Notes under the pieces: generated by a model
What the model was told of the DNA's origin: nothing
The model's database searches: none
Seen by the model: the letters and a program-made list of their open reading frames with translations, nothing else
Part shown: positions 8,728 to 18,202 of the stretch, piece after piece
Numbering within the stretch: the stretch's first letter is position 1
How the letters are laid out: every line of letters begins with the position of its first letter
Position numbers and translations under genes: made by a program
DNA from: Rasiella rasia
GTDB lineage: Bacteria; Bacteroidota; Bacteroidia; Flavobacteriales; Flavobacteriaceae
Assembly (NCBI RefSeq): GCF_011044175.1
Contig: NZ_CP049057.1
Span: 2,061,501 to 2,125,500, forward strand
Reading direction: 5' to 3'
Length of the DNA: 64,000 nt

Positions 8728-9051
8728 ATGGGTGTTACAAAAAGACATATCCATCCGCTACAAGCAAATAAAATTGCAGACTACGCAAAAGTATTAAGTA
8801 ACCCAGCACGTGTGGCTATTATAAACTATATTGGAGATTGTGAAGGGTGCCTTTGTAAGGATATTTCAGAAAAAATTAAACTCTCTCAGCCAACCACATC
8901 ACAGCATTTACAAGTTATAAAAAAGGTAGGGTTACTGAAAAGTAAATTTGAAGGTAAGAGTCAGTACTACCGCATCAACGTGGCAAAGCTTAATGAGCTA
9001 AAAAGTTTGTTTCAAGAGTTTTTTGAAACCACCGAAGCTAAATGCTGCTAG
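8728..9051 (+). CDS. ArsR family transcriptional regulator
   Basis: A 107-residue winged-helix regulator. It shows KIADYAKVLSNPARVAIINYI (the ArsR N-terminal helix pair), the recognition region LSQPTTSQHLQVIKKVGLLKSKF, and the wing GKSQYYRIN. Possible metal-binding cysteines are C39 and C42 in CEGCLCKD and the C-terminal CC pair. This suggests a thiol- or metal-responsive repressor, but no metal-transport gene adjoins it. A strong terminator lies upstream, so it has its own transcription unit. Confidence 0.85.
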   Translation: MGVTKRHIHPLQANKIADYAKVLSNPARVAIINYIGDCEGCLCKDISEKIKLSQPTTSQHLQVIKKVGLLKSKFEGKSQYYRINVAKLNELKSLFQEFFETTEAKCC

Positions 9052-9166
9052 TTGTAATCACCTAATTAATGGAGTGGACAGGTGTTTCACTGTGCATCAT
9101 ACTTCTTAATACGGCAGTAAATACAAGAATATTGTCGTAAGTTTATACAAACCAATCTCAAAACAT

Positions 9167-9535
9167 ATGCAGATTCTTGTTTCGATTCTTATCGGTTTTA
9201 TTGCCTTTCTTCATCTGTATTTTATGTATTTCGAAATGTTTGCATGGACTACTAAAGGACCTAAAATTTTTAGGGGCTTTCCGAAGAACTTATTCGAACC
9301 AACAAAATCTATGGCTGCAAATCAAGGGCTCTACAATGGTTTTTTAGCAGCAGGACTTATTTGGACCTATTTTATCAATGATGCTATATGGCATTTTAAT
9401 ATAGCCTTGTTTTTTTTAAGTTGTGTTACCATAGCTGGGGTTTATGGAGCACTTACGGTTTCAAAAAAAATATTCTTTATTCAGGCACTCCCTGCTGTCA
9501 TTACTATTATCTTATTACATCTTAAGTTTATGTAA
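9167..9535 (+). CDS. DUF1304 domain-containing membrane protein
   Basis: A 122-residue protein with four predicted membrane helices (about residues 2-24, 50-68, 74-95 and 100-120). The family's conserved FEMFAWTTKGPKIFRGF segment and the ANQGLYNGFLAAGL motif between helices one and two are both present. The function of DUF1304 is unknown. It lies 115 bp after the ArsR gene, so co-regulation with ArsR is possible but not shown. Confidence 0.8.
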   Translation: MQILVSILIGFIAFLHLYFMYFEMFAWTTKGPKIFRGFPKNLFEPTKSMAANQGLYNGFLAAGLIWTYFINDAIWHFNIALFFLSCVTIAGVYGALTVSKKIFFIQALPAVITIILLHLKFM

Positions 9536-9580
9536 GCTGTAGCGCTTATAATTCGTATCTTGAAGATAAAACAAGATACT

Positions 9581-10297
9581 ATGGCTTCTTCTAAACCTGA
9601 TTTTAGTTCCCTTAAAGCACTTTACATAAACTGTACCCTCAAGCGCAGCCCGCAAATGAGCCATACCAAAGCGTTAATGGATGTCTCTATAAATATCATG
9701 CGCGCCGAAGGTGTTACGGTAGAATACTTACGCTTTGTAAATCACAATGTTGCTTACGGCGTATATCATGACATGACCGAACATGGCGTAGAAAAAGATG
9801 AATGGCCCGAAATCTGGAAAAAAGTTGAAGATGCAGATATCTTAGTGATTGGAACACCTATCTGGTTAGGAGAGAAATCGTCTGTAGCGACAAAGCTTAT
9901 AGAACGATTGTATGGCGAAAGCGGAAAAAGAAATGATAAAGGTCAGTATTATTTCTACGGAAAAGTAGGAGGGTGCATTATTACAGGAAACGAAGACGGT
10001 ATTAAACATGTTGCAATGGGCACGCTATACGCCTTACAACATATTGGTTATAGTATTCCTCCACAAGCAGATTGTGGGTGGATAGGTGAGGCTGGGCCTG
10101 GACCGAGCTATAATGATGAAGAAAGTAGCGCTAAAGACAACGATTTTACCAATCGAAATACGACGTTTATGACGTACAATTTGCTACATCTGGCCAAAAT
10201 ATTGAAAGACCAAAAAGGCTATCCCGCCTACGGAAACTCTAGAGGCGATTGGGATGACGGCACACGATGGAATTTTGAGAATCCTGAATACAGATAA
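9581..10297 (+). CDS. NAD(P)H-dependent FMN reductase-like flavoprotein
   Basis: A flavodoxin-fold oxidoreductase, 238 residues from the ATG at 9581 (an in-frame TTG at 9560 would add seven residues). After the first strand comes the flavin-phosphate region NCTLKRSPQMSHTKALM, then the DADILVIGTPIWLGEKSS segment near residue 93, which matches the FMN-binding loop of the NADPH-dependent FMN reductase family. The C-terminal part, GYPAYGNSRGDWDDGTRW, is typical of a subgroup whose substrate is unknown. An AraC-type regulator follows on the same strand. Confidence 0.8.
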   Translation: MASSKPDFSSLKALYINCTLKRSPQMSHTKALMDVSINIMRAEGVTVEYLRFVNHNVAYGVYHDMTEHGVEKDEWPEIWKKVEDADILVIGTPIWLGEKSSVATKLIERLYGESGKRNDKGQYYFYGKVGGCIITGNEDGIKHVAMGTLYALQHIGYSIPPQADCGWIGEAGPGPSYNDEESSAKDNDFTNRNTTFMTYNLLHLAKILKDQKGYPAYGNSRGDWDDGTRWNFENPEYR

Positions 10298-10346
10298 TCT
10301 AAATAAAACGTTTAAAACATAGCATCACTAAAGCTCGTGAGCAAAC

Positions 10347-11156
10347 ATGAAGATTCTAACCAAAGGTACCTACTACGGAAATAAAAAATTTGAAACACTT
10401 TCTAGCGGGATTGTACTATCTGAATATGACTACATAATTCCTCGTACCGAATGGCATCTACATGAAAACCCCTATTTTATGTATGTTTTACGCGGTAACG
10501 TATTAGATATTAACAAGCAAAATACCACCCTATGCCCGCCAGGAAGTCTTTTACTTCACAACTGGGATGAAGCGCATTGTAATACAAAAGAATCTCACCA
10601 CGCGAGGGGGTTTCATATAGAATTTGAACGCGGTTGGTTTGAAAACAAAAAACTAGATGTTGAGATGTGGCAAGGAAGTCGCCCACTAGAAAATCCGAAA
10701 TTACACCATATTATGGCCAAATTATATTTCGAATTTAAGTGTCAAGATATGTATTCTGAAGTAACCATCGCTTTATTATTACTTCAATTGTGTGAACACA
10801 CTCAAAAAGACCAAATAGAAGATTCTGTATCGCCACCTCAATGGTTATCTCATCTTAAGCAGTTATTGCACGATTGTTCAGAACCCTTATCGCTTCAGTA
10901 TCTATCTAAAACTTTAGGAGTACACCCCGCGCATCTCTCTAGAGCTATTCCAAGATATCTACACACTACATTGGGAGATTATATGAGGCAGCAAAAAATT
11001 AAAATGGCTCTGGGTTATTTGTGTAATGCAACACTTACGTTAACTGAAATTTCTTATCTCTGCGGGTTTTCAGATCAAAGTCATTTTACGAGAACTTTTA
11101 AAATGTATTTTAACAAAACACCTAAAGAATTTAGACGAAATTTTGCCCAATGTTAA
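10347..11156 (+). CDS. AraC family transcriptional regulator
   Basis: A 269-residue regulator with a cupin-like sensor N-terminus (PRTEWHLHENPYFMYVLRGN, about residues 30-49, with the paired His of the fold) and a C-terminal double HTH (about 165-265). The HTH shows YLSKTLGVHPAHLSRAIPRYL and the AraC signature around LTEISYLCGFSDQSHFTRTFKMYFNKTPKEFRR. The effector is unknown; the flanking flavoprotein or serine hydrolase genes are natural candidate targets. Confidence 0.9.
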   Translation: MKILTKGTYYGNKKFETLSSGIVLSEYDYIIPRTEWHLHENPYFMYVLRGNVLDINKQNTTLCPPGSLLLHNWDEAHCNTKESHHARGFHIEFERGWFENKKLDVEMWQGSRPLENPKLHHIMAKLYFEFKCQDMYSEVTIALLLLQLCEHTQKDQIEDSVSPPQWLSHLKQLLHDCSEPLSLQYLSKTLGVHPAHLSRAIPRYLHTTLGDYMRQQKIKMALGYLCNATLTLTEISYLCGFSDQSHFTRTFKMYFNKTPKEFRRNFAQC

Positions 11157-11187
11157 TTTCATTCTATTTTAAGTATTGAGATTCGCA

Positions 11188-11195
11188 TAGATTTG
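11188..11195 (+). promoter_or_regulatory. Candidate -10 element for the serine hydrolase gene
   Basis: TAGATTTG at 11188-11195 matches TAnnTTTG and ends 23 bp before the ATG at 11219. No convincing -33 element is seen at the usual spacing. Confidence 0.45.
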
Positions 11196-11218
11196 ACATT
11201 CATCAATCTAATACTATT

Positions 11219-12292
11219 ATGAGAATTATCACCATACTTGTTGTTTTTGTATTGTCTGCTAACGTTTTCGGACAACTTAACTTTTCCGAAGAAAACAGAA
11301 AGACTCATTCACTGTTCACCACAATGGACGCTAATATAACCAAAGGTGATTATGAAGAAATTACTAGTGTACTTATCGCGAAAGATGGAAAACTTATTTA
11401 TGAAAAGTACTACAATGGTGCAACGCAAGAGTCTATGCATAACACACGTTCTGCAACAAAGACTATAGCCACTTTTCTTACTGGTATAGCAATAGATAAA
11501 GGATTTATAAATTCTGAAAAAGATAAAATTTTCGAACATTTACAGCTAGAACGCCCCATGTTAAATCCAGACCCTAGAAAAGATGCCATTACGCTTGAAG
11601 ATCTTTTAACAATGAGCTCTATTGTAGAATGTAGCGATGATGATCAATTTTCTCGTGGCAATGAAAACAGAATGTACAATGTTGAAGACTGGACTCAGTT
11701 TTTTATAGATCTACCGGTTAGAGGGTATCCTTATTCTCCAAAACCCGAAGACTCACCATACGGGCGCTCAATGAGTTATTGCTCTGCCGGATCAGCATTA
11801 ATTGCAGAAGTAGTACAAGATGCCATTAAATCTCCAGCAGACAAGTTTATGAAAGAGCATCTGCTTACTCCTTTAAATATCACTGAATACAAATTAGACT
11901 ATACGCCCAAAGGCACTCTTAACACCGCTGGAGGCAGCAATTATAAAAGTCGTGATTTATTAAAGTTTATTCAACTTTGTTTGCAAAAAGGAACATGGAA
12001 TGAGCAACAAGTTGTTTCAAAATCGTGGATAGAAAAGGCTACATCACCTAAAGTTAGCGCTTGGGAAGACATGAATTACGGATACCTTTTTTGGTTGAAG
12101 TCTTTTGGGAAAGACACCTTAATTTCCAGCTACGCCATGGCAGGAAACGGAGGGAATAAAATTGTAGCATTTCCTGAATTAAACGTAACGGTTGTTCTTA
12201 CAACAACAAATTACAATAACCGTAAAGCTCATGGATACACAGACGCTCTGTTAAATGAGTTTATTGTTCCAGCGGTAATGCAGCTTAAATAA
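11219..12292 (+). CDS. Secreted serine hydrolase, beta-lactamase class C-like
   Basis: A 357-residue exported protein with a signal peptide (MRIITILVVFVLSANVFG) and a class C beta-lactamase/penicillin-binding-protein-like domain. The catalytic SxxK is SATK (about residue 78) and the second motif is YCSAGS (about residue 188, the YxN-type element). A candidate third motif is AGNGGNKI near residue 308. Enzymes of this fold include D-alanyl peptidases, esterases and 6-aminohexanoate hydrolases, so the substrate is open. It converges on the DUF5995 gene with only 9 bp between the ends. Confidence 0.85.
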   Translation: MRIITILVVFVLSANVFGQLNFSEENRKTHSLFTTMDANITKGDYEEITSVLIAKDGKLIYEKYYNGATQESMHNTRSATKTIATFLTGIAIDKGFINSEKDKIFEHLQLERPMLNPDPRKDAITLEDLLTMSSIVECSDDDQFSRGNENRMYNVEDWTQFFIDLPVRGYPYSPKPEDSPYGRSMSYCSAGSALIAEVVQDAIKSPADKFMKEHLLTPLNITEYKLDYTPKGTLNTAGGSNYKSRDLLKFIQLCLQKGTWNEQQVVSKSWIEKATSPKVSAWEDMNYGYLFWLKSFGKDTLISSYAMAGNGGNKIVAFPELNVTVVLTTTNYNNRKAHGYTDALLNEFIVPAVMQLK

Positions 12293-12301
12293 ACTTAAAG
12301 A

Positions 12302-13075
12302 TTAGTTGTTTAGTATAGCCACTACCTGTTTCACATCCTTGTTTTCTAACCATCGTATACTCTTAATGGTCCATCGCAACCACCTACTTTTGGTAGTGGT
12401 TAGCTTTGATGACAAGAGCGCGATAACGCCATCTCTTTGCTTTAAATCAACTGCTCGATCTAGCGCCATGTGATATTGGTTTGCAAACAGCCACGCACCA
12501 TCGCGCGCTATATTAATACTAAATGTCACAATTTTATCTTCTTTGCCTTTTCCAACTTTTTCGAGTAAGTAAAACAAAGGCGATATTCTACCTATTCTAT
12601 TTTGCACATCGTCTACCAAAGAGGCTAGAATCGCGTTAATTTTATTGAAGTCATTTTCAAAATCGGCAAGTATTCCTTCTTCACCTACGGTTTCGGCAAC
12701 AGCCACGCCCAAATCGAGATTTATATGTGCATTAATACCCAACAGTAGATGTTGCATGACAAGCAATTTACCGTTTTTAGCTTCAGAAAAAGCATTCTGC
12801 CAACTTTGGGTTGGGCTACTGCCAGCCTTCATTTGTTGGTATGCGTTAATATACCTGTTGGCAAAAATAACATCGAGCACCTCCATACGATGGTTGTTTT
12901 CAAACTCATTGCTTTCAATACCTTCTTTTATTCGTTGGGTTACTTTTCTATACAGCACGGGAAAATAGGCAAGGTTGCTATTGGCTGCGGTTTCAGAAAT
13001 AATAATTTCATCGAGGCGTAGAATAACCTCGTCTATGGTTCTGGCTAGTTGCATAAATAACTGTTGTTGAAACAA
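12302..13075 (-). CDS. DUF5995 family protein
   Basis: A 257-residue, mostly helical soluble protein. Recognisable DUF5995 features are LAYFPVLYRKVTQRI near residue 36, RYINAYQQMKAGSSPTQSWQNAF near residue 73, and the strongly conserved LLLGINAHINLDLGVAVAE near residue 110, followed by the DFNKINAIL helix. The His/Asp pattern in the central helix hints at a metal or ligand site, but no activity is known. It reads away from the acyltransferase gene, 16 bp downstream of it on the minus strand. Confidence 0.75.
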   Translation of the reverse strand: MFQQQLFMQLARTIDEVILRLDEIIISETAANSNLAYFPVLYRKVTQRIKEGIESNEFENNHRMEVLDVIFANRYINAYQQMKAGSSPTQSWQNAFSEAKNGKLLVMQHLLLGINAHINLDLGVAVAETVGEEGILADFENDFNKINAILASLVDDVQNRIGRISPLFYLLEKVGKGKEDKIVTFSINIARDGAWLFANQYHMALDRAVDLKQRDGVIALLSSKLTTTKSRWLRWTIKSIRWLENKDVKQVVAILNN

Positions 13076-13091
13076 CTAAAGTACAAACTAT

Positions 13092-14912
13092 TTATTCTTC
13101 TTCAGCCATTTTTGCGCCGCTTCCGTATTTTTTCTCTAACTCTGCCTGAAATTCTTCCATCACAGGTTTTACGGTACTTTCAGGCAAATCGGCAATGCGA
13201 ATGTACATGAGTCCATCTACCGCATTGTTGAAAAGCGGATCTACATTAAAGGCAACAACCTTTGCATTCTGCTTGATGTATTTTTTAATGAGAACTGGTA
13301 ATCGTAGCGCCCCTGGTTCTACCTCATCGATAAGTTTGTCGAATTTATTTAAATCTGCTTCGCTTTCGTCAAAAATGAAATCTTTGTCTGCGTCTTTCAG
13401 CTTTACTTTATATTCCTTTTTCGGATTTATATATTGCGCGATATACGGATCGTAATAATTAGACTTCATAAACTCAATCATTAAGCTCTTACTAAAATCT
13501 GAAAATTTATTACTAATACTAACCCCTCCTATTAAGAAACGATGTTCTGGATACCGTAGCGTTGTATGTACTATTCCTTTCCAGAGCAAGAATAGCGGCA
13601 TGGGCTTTTGCTGGTATTCTTTTATTATAAAGGCCCGACCCATTTCTATACTTTTACTCATCATGTCATAAAGTTCAGGCTCAAAACGAAAAAGGTCTTG
13701 AAGGTAAAACCCATCTATACCATAGGTTTCAAATATCTTCGAGCCTAATCCCATACGGTATGCTCCTGCCAGCTTTTTGGTGACATTGTCCCATAAAAAC
13801 ATGTGATGGTAATGTGCATCAAAAGGGTCTAAATCTAACGACTGATTTGTACCTTCTCCTACTTCTCTGAATGTTATTTCACGTAGCCTTCCTATTTCTC
13901 TTAAAATATTTGGGATACTCTGAGCGGGTGCTAAAAACACTTCGTAGTTTTTACTTACCAGCAAACGTTTGTCTTCATTTAGCAGCGTAGCAATCTCTAC
14001 CTCCATAGCTGCTACAGAAACGGGGCCTGCAATTTTTTTCGGTTGCTTCGGAAGTTTAATGGTTTTTGGCAGTGTGTCTATAAGCTTCTTCTTCTGAAAC
14101 GGATTCGCCAAAACATAGGTCTTTTTCCGAAGAAATTCTGTGTATAATTCTAAGCTCTCATGTTCATTTTGGTCTGCGATAGAAATGGGGTTACCGATTC
14201 TAACTTTTAAGGTACGCTCTTTTTGAGTTAATAACTCGCTTGGCAGTTTTGCGGTACGCAGGGTATCGCTCATTTTAGCCCAACGATAAAAGCTCTTGCT
14301 GTTTCTACCATGAAAGTAAATTGGGATAACAGGAACTTGAGCTTTTTTTATTAGCTTCATAGCTGCTGGTTCCCACGGCTTGTCGATGATAATTCTGTCA
14401 TCTTTTTGCGTAGAAACTTCCCCTGCAGGGAAAATACCTAACGGAAAGCCTTCGCGTAAATGTGTTAACGCAGCTTTAAATCCTGCCACACTATTTTGCA
14501 CTTCCTTATGATCTTCAAAAGGGTTTACTGGCATTACATACGGCTTTAGTGGCTCGATGCGGTGTAGTAAAAAATTGGCAATGATTTTATAATCTTCACG
14601 TCGTTCAAGCAACAGCTTTAACAATAATATACCGTCTATTCCTCCCAATGGGTGGTTAGAAATTGTAATAAAAGCCCCTGTTTTTGGTATTCGTTTTAAG
14701 TCTTCTTCGGGGATTTCAAAGTCTACTTCAAACTCTTCTAGAAGTGCATTAATAAACTCTAAACCACTAAGGTGCTTGTTGCGATTGTAAATTTTATTAC
14801 ATGTAGAAATACTAAGAGCCTTCATAAGAGACCAGCCCATAAACGTGCCTAAAAAGCCTAGTTTATCGACTTTTATTGCCTTGGCAATCTCTTTTGAAGT
14901 GACTAATCCCAT
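13092..14912 (-). CDS. Fused PlsC-like/GNAT-like acyltransferase, OlsF type
   Basis: A 606-residue protein with two acyltransferase halves. The N-terminal half (about residues 60-280) is PlsC-like, with SNHPLGGIDGILL holding the catalytic His and Asp and IFPAGEVS as the substrate motif. The C-terminal half (about 310-520) matches the hemolysin/OlsB GNAT-like N-acyltransferase, with ITFREVGEGTNQS, DPFDAHYHHMFLWD and AGAYRMGLG. This arrangement is that of OlsF, which makes ornithine or glycine aminolipids by N- then O-acylation; the amino acid used here is inferred, not seen. His and Asp are separated by five residues rather than the four of typical PlsC enzymes. Confidence 0.8.
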   Translation of the reverse strand: MGLVTSKEIAKAIKVDKLGFLGTFMGWSLMKALSISTCNKIYNRNKHLSGLEFINALLEEFEVDFEIPEEDLKRIPKTGAFITISNHPLGGIDGILLLKLLLERREDYKIIANFLLHRIEPLKPYVMPVNPFEDHKEVQNSVAGFKAALTHLREGFPLGIFPAGEVSTQKDDRIIIDKPWEPAAMKLIKKAQVPVIPIYFHGRNSKSFYRWAKMSDTLRTAKLPSELLTQKERTLKVRIGNPISIADQNEHESLELYTEFLRKKTYVLANPFQKKKLIDTLPKTIKLPKQPKKIAGPVSVAAMEVEIATLLNEDKRLLVSKNYEVFLAPAQSIPNILREIGRLREITFREVGEGTNQSLDLDPFDAHYHHMFLWDNVTKKLAGAYRMGLGSKIFETYGIDGFYLQDLFRFEPELYDMMSKSIEMGRAFIIKEYQQKPMPLFLLWKGIVHTTLRYPEHRFLIGGVSISNKFSDFSKSLMIEFMKSNYYDPYIAQYINPKKEYKVKLKDADKDFIFDESEADLNKFDKLIDEVEPGALRLPVLIKKYIKQNAKVVAFNVDPLFNNAVDGLMYIRIADLPESTVKPVMEEFQAELEKKYGSGAKMAEEE

Positions 14913-14936
14913 GAAAATATTGGTTGTTGTTACTCA

Positions 14937-14944
14937 CAAAGATA
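14937..14944 (-). promoter_or_regulatory. Candidate -10 element for the OlsF-like gene
   Basis: Reading the minus strand, TATCTTTG at 14944-14937 fits TAnnTTTG exactly, 24 bp before the ATG whose first base is 14912. It is in the short gap after the aspartate kinase gene, so the acyltransferase may be transcribed independently. Confidence 0.5.
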
Positions 14945-14956
14945 GCGAAACGGCAG

Positions 14957-16213
14957 TTATTCTTTTACCACTAATTGAACCGTACCGCGACTCTCTTGTT
15001 TTACTAGTAAAGTCTTGTCTTTAAGAATTGCTTTAACCTGCTTAGGGCTAGCATGCCTAATCGTATAAAGTGTCACATTTTCATTCCAGCTAACTTTAAA
15101 AGCGCTTCTCAATTTTGCTAGTAGTGGCTCTAGGGTGTTGTATTTATTATCTACACAAACTGAAAAACTAATCGCAGAGTTTTGAATAAGCTCCACTTTC
15201 ATTTTATATGTATGAAGCCATTTAAAAACATCCCCAATATGGTGCTCCATCATAAAATTGAAATCTAGAGACGACAGAGAAATAAGTACTTGGTTCTTCT
15301 TCAGAATAAAACAAGAAACCATAGGGTCTAATGTTACTCCTTTCCCGACACAAGTACCCTGATCTAACGGATTCATGAATGATTTTACATACAACGGTAT
15401 TTCTTTTCTCTGTAAGGGTTGCAACGTTTTTGGATGAATTACAGATGCTCCGTAAAACGCTAATTCTATAGCCTCTCTATATGATATCTGGTTGAGTAAT
15501 GTGGTTTGCGCAAAGTGTCTTGGATCTGCATTGAGCACACCAGGAACGTCTTTCCAGATAGTAACACTCTCTGCATTTAAGCAGTAGGCAAATATTGCAG
15601 CGGTGTAATCACTCCCTTCCCTTCCTAAGGTTGTGGTAAAGTTGTGCTTTCCTTCGGCTCCAAGAAAACCTTGGGTAATTGTAATACCTTTTTCTGAAAC
15701 TTTAGAAACAATACGCTGCTGCGTAACATCCCAATCTACCATGGCCTCTCTATAGGTGTCGTTGGTAACAATGAAATTTCTAACGTCTAAAAGTGTATTA
15801 TTCACCCCAATTTCTGACAAATAATGAGATAATATCGTGGTAGATGTAAGCTCTCCGTAACTCACAACTTGGTCATAAACAAAGGCATGGTCTTTAGATT
15901 TATTATTATCTAAAAATTTTGAAAGTTCTATCGCCAAGTTATTAACTGCCTCATATACCGGGTGAGAAGTAGTGGCAAACAAATTGTTTAAAATAGAATG
16001 GTGAAATGAAATAAAGTGCTGCTTCGATTCTTTAAACGCGGAGAGGTCATTAAAATAGTCGTGCACCACTTGTTCTAGGGCATTGGTCATTTTCCCCATG
16101 GCAGAAACCACTACCACTACATCTTTTACTTCCGTGATTTGCAGTACACGGGCAAGATTCTTAACTCCTTCTGCGTCTTTTACAGACGCACCTCCAAACT
16201 TAAATACTTTCAC
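14957..16213 (-). CDS. Aspartate kinase (monofunctional)
   Basis: Phosphorylates aspartate in the first step of the Lys/Thr/Met/diaminopimelate pathway. It begins with KVFKFGGASVKDAEGVKN (the family's KFGG[TS]S loop with Ala at the variable place), has TTLGREGSDYTAAIFAY near residue 193 and VTIWKDVPGVLNADPR near residue 216, and ends with two ACT-like regulatory modules (about 300-418). At 418 residues it is the monofunctional form, without homoserine dehydrogenase. It overlaps the GNAT gene upstream by 4 bp, so the two are probably co-transcribed. Confidence 0.9.
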   Translation of the reverse strand: MKVFKFGGASVKDAEGVKNLARVLQITEVKDVVVVVSAMGKMTNALEQVVHDYFNDLSAFKESKQHFISFHHSILNNLFATTSHPVYEAVNNLAIELSKFLDNNKSKDHAFVYDQVVSYGELTSTTILSHYLSEIGVNNTLLDVRNFIVTNDTYREAMVDWDVTQQRIVSKVSEKGITITQGFLGAEGKHNFTTTLGREGSDYTAAIFAYCLNAESVTIWKDVPGVLNADPRHFAQTTLLNQISYREAIELAFYGASVIHPKTLQPLQRKEIPLYVKSFMNPLDQGTCVGKGVTLDPMVSCFILKKNQVLISLSSLDFNFMMEHHIGDVFKWLHTYKMKVELIQNSAISFSVCVDNKYNTLEPLLAKLRSAFKVSWNENVTLYTIRHASPKQVKAILKDKTLLVKQESRGTVQLVVKE

Positions 16214-16683
16214 TCTGTAAATGTTTCTAAATGCTCTTTACTCATTTCTACGAGCCACCAGTTTTTTTGAAAAACGGCTCCACTTTTTTCGTACATAGCA
16301 ATGGCGTTCTTATTCCAGTCTAGCACAATCCATTCTGCTCTTCTAACACCGTGTTCATTGGCATATCTCAATACATTGTTATATAGCAATGTACCTATGC
16401 CTTTACCTCTGTATGCGTTTTTTACAACTAAATCTTCTAGATGTACAGTTTTTCCTTTCCATGTAGAAAATCGAAAATACACTAACGCCATTCCTACAAT
16501 GGTTTTATCAATTTCAGCAACAAAACATTTAAACAATGGTGTTGTTCCAAAACCCTGCTCTTCCAACTCTGCCACAGTTACCTCAACGGCATCGGGTTCA
16601 TTTTCAAAAACTGCCAACTCTCTAATGAGCTCTAATACTTGAGGCATGTCTTGTTTTTTCGCGAATCTGATTAAAGGTTTCAT
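16210..16683 (-). CDS. GNAT family N-acetyltransferase
   Basis: A 157-residue GCN5-related acetyltransferase. The acetyl-CoA loop is seen as VVKNAYRGKGIGTLLYNNVL (R/Q-x-x-G-x-G/A, about residues 86-105), preceded by VHLEDLVV and followed by EWIVLDWNKNAIAMYEKSGA. The layout and EDLVV strand are those of the diamine acetyltransferase-like subgroup, so a polyamine-type amine substrate is possible. The ATG at 16683 is preferred; an in-frame GTG six codons earlier is also open. The stop overlaps the start of the aspartate kinase gene. Confidence 0.85.
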   Translation of the reverse strand: MKPLIRFAKKQDMPQVLELIRELAVFENEPDAVEVTVAELEEQGFGTTPLFKCFVAEIDKTIVGMALVYFRFSTWKGKTVHLEDLVVKNAYRGKGIGTLLYNNVLRYANEHGVRRAEWIVLDWNKNAIAMYEKSGAVFQKNWWLVEMSKEHLETFTE

Positions 16684-16764
16684 CTTTTGGTTTTGCCTCA
16701 CAAATATCGGTTGTATTTATCAAAAAACCCGATATTTGCTTTAAATTAAGAACGACCTTGTATC

Positions 16765-17769
16765 ATGGGAAAAAGAAATCAGACGTTAGGCGAATTTATC
16801 ATTGAAAATCAAGAAGAGTTTAAATACTCTTCTGGAGAGCTTTCAAGGTTAATTAACTCTATTCGTTTGGCTGCTAAGGTAGTTAACCATGAAGTGAACA
16901 AAGCAGGGCTTGTAGACATTTTAGGAGCCGCTGGAGAAACCAATATTCAGGGAGAAGACCAGCAAAAATTAGATGTTTACGCAAATGATATTTTTATTAA
17001 AACCTTGACTAACCGAGAAATTGTCTGTGGTATTGCTAGTGAAGAGGAAGATGACTTTATAACTATTCAAGGGCGTAATAAAAAGAATGACAACAAATAT
17101 GTGGTTTTAATGGACCCCTTAGACGGTTCTTCCAACATAGACGTAAATGTTTCGGTGGGTACCATTTTTTCCGTTTATAGACGGGTAACCCCGGCAGGCT
17201 CACCGGTTACCATTGAAGACTTTCTTCAGCCTGGAAAAAACCAAGTTGCGGCAGGTTATATTGTTTATGGTACCTCTACAATGATTGTCTATTCTACCGG
17301 GCATGGTGTAAATGGTTTCACTTTAAATCCAGCAATTGGAACTTACTACCTTTCACATCCTAATATGCAATTTCCAGTAGATGGAAATATATACTCGGTA
17401 AACGAAGGAAACTACGTGCATTTTCCTCAAGGGGTAAAAGACTATATAAAGTATTGCCAAAAAGAAGAAGACAATCGTCCTTATACATCTCGCTATATTG
17501 GATCATTAGTTTCAGATTTTCATAGAAACATGATAAAGGGTGGTATTTATATCTACCCCAACACTGCCAAAGATCCTCAAGGGAAATTGCGTTTACTGTA
17601 TGAATGCAATCCAATGGCATATTTAGCAGAGCACTCTGGCGGTAGTGCTAGTAACGGGTTTGAACGTATTTTAGACATTATACCTACAGAACTTCACCAA
17701 CGTGTTCCTTTTTTCTGCGGAAGTAAAAACATGGTTGCCAAAGCAGAAGAGTTTATGCGCAACGCTTAA
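16765..17769 (+). CDS. fbp: Fructose-1,6-bisphosphatase, class I
   Basis: Hydrolyses fructose-1,6-bisphosphate to fructose-6-phosphate in gluconeogenesis. The metal-binding signature [20 protein letters not shown] is at about residues 114-133, an EEE/D cluster (ASEEEDDF) precedes it, and the active-site [17 protein letters not shown] is near residue 275. The length of 334 residues is normal. It is the first gene of a plus-strand run and sits 62 bp upstream of the GTPase cluster; no terminator is visible between them, so read-through is possible. Confidence 0.95.
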   Translation: MGKRNQTLGEFIIENQEEFKYSSGELSRLINSIRLAAKVVNHEVNKAGLVDILGAAGETNIQGEDQQKLDVYANDIFIKTLTNREIVCGIASEEEDDFITIQGRNKKNDNKYVVLMDPLDGSSNIDVNVSVGTIFSVYRRVTPAGSPVTIEDFLQPGKNQVAAGYIVYGTSTMIVYSTGHGVNGFTLNPAIGTYYLSHPNMQFPVDGNIYSVNEGNYVHFPQGVKDYIKYCQKEEDNRPYTSRYIGSLVSDFHRNMIKGGIYIYPNTAKDPQGKLRLLYECNPMAYLAEHSGGSASNGFERILDIIPTELHQRVPFFCGSKNMVAKAEEFMRNA

Positions 17770-17831
17770 TTCAACTATTTAAAGCGCCGTTAGGGTTTTT
17801 TTCTTAAATTTATGCGAGAAAAAATTAATCA

Positions 17832-18182
17832 ATGGCAAAGAAAAATACACCTTCAGAAGGAGACCTTCCTATGGACTCATCGTCCAAAATTGAAGCTATC
17901 AAAAACTTAATATTTGGAGAGAATATTCTCGAAATTGACAGTGAATTTAATACGCTTAAAAAAGAAATTGACCATCAGAAAGAGACGCTTCAAAACTACA
18001 TTGATGAAGTGCGAAATGAGCTAATGCAGTCTATAGATTCTTTAAGTACCGATGTAAACATTCGTATTACAGACCTTGAAGATGCCATGAATTCAAAAAC
18101 AGATGCTTTATCAGAGAGCAAAGTTGACAGAAAACAACTTAGTGCGCTACTCATAAAACTAGGTGAAAATATTGGGTCTTAA
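17832..18182 (+). CDS. Small coiled-coil protein of the GTPase cluster, function unknown
   Basis: A 116-residue hydrophilic protein with no family that I recognise. From about residue 35 to 95 it is predicted to form one continuous coiled coil (IDSEFNTLKKEIDHQKETL, IDEVRNELMQSIDSL, TDLEDAMNSK), and it ends in a short helix with RKQLSALLIKLGENIG. No signal peptide or membrane segment is present. It is 20 bp upstream of the next gene and opens the run that leads into two Ras-like GTPases, so a scaffold or adaptor role is an inference from context only. Confidence 0.65.
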   Translation: MAKKNTPSEGDLPMDSSSKIEAIKNLIFGENILEIDSEFNTLKKEIDHQKETLQNYIDEVRNELMQSIDSLSTDVNIRITDLEDAMNSKTDALSESKVDRKQLSALLIKLGENIGS

Positions 18183-18202
18183 CTTCACCAATTGGGAAAG
18201 GT

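Noticed and set aside
9069-9140. A 23-codon ORF (MEWTGVSLCI...) between the ArsR and DUF1304 genes
   Set aside because: It is very short, has no recognisable family or promoter, and the hydrophobic stretch could occur by chance.
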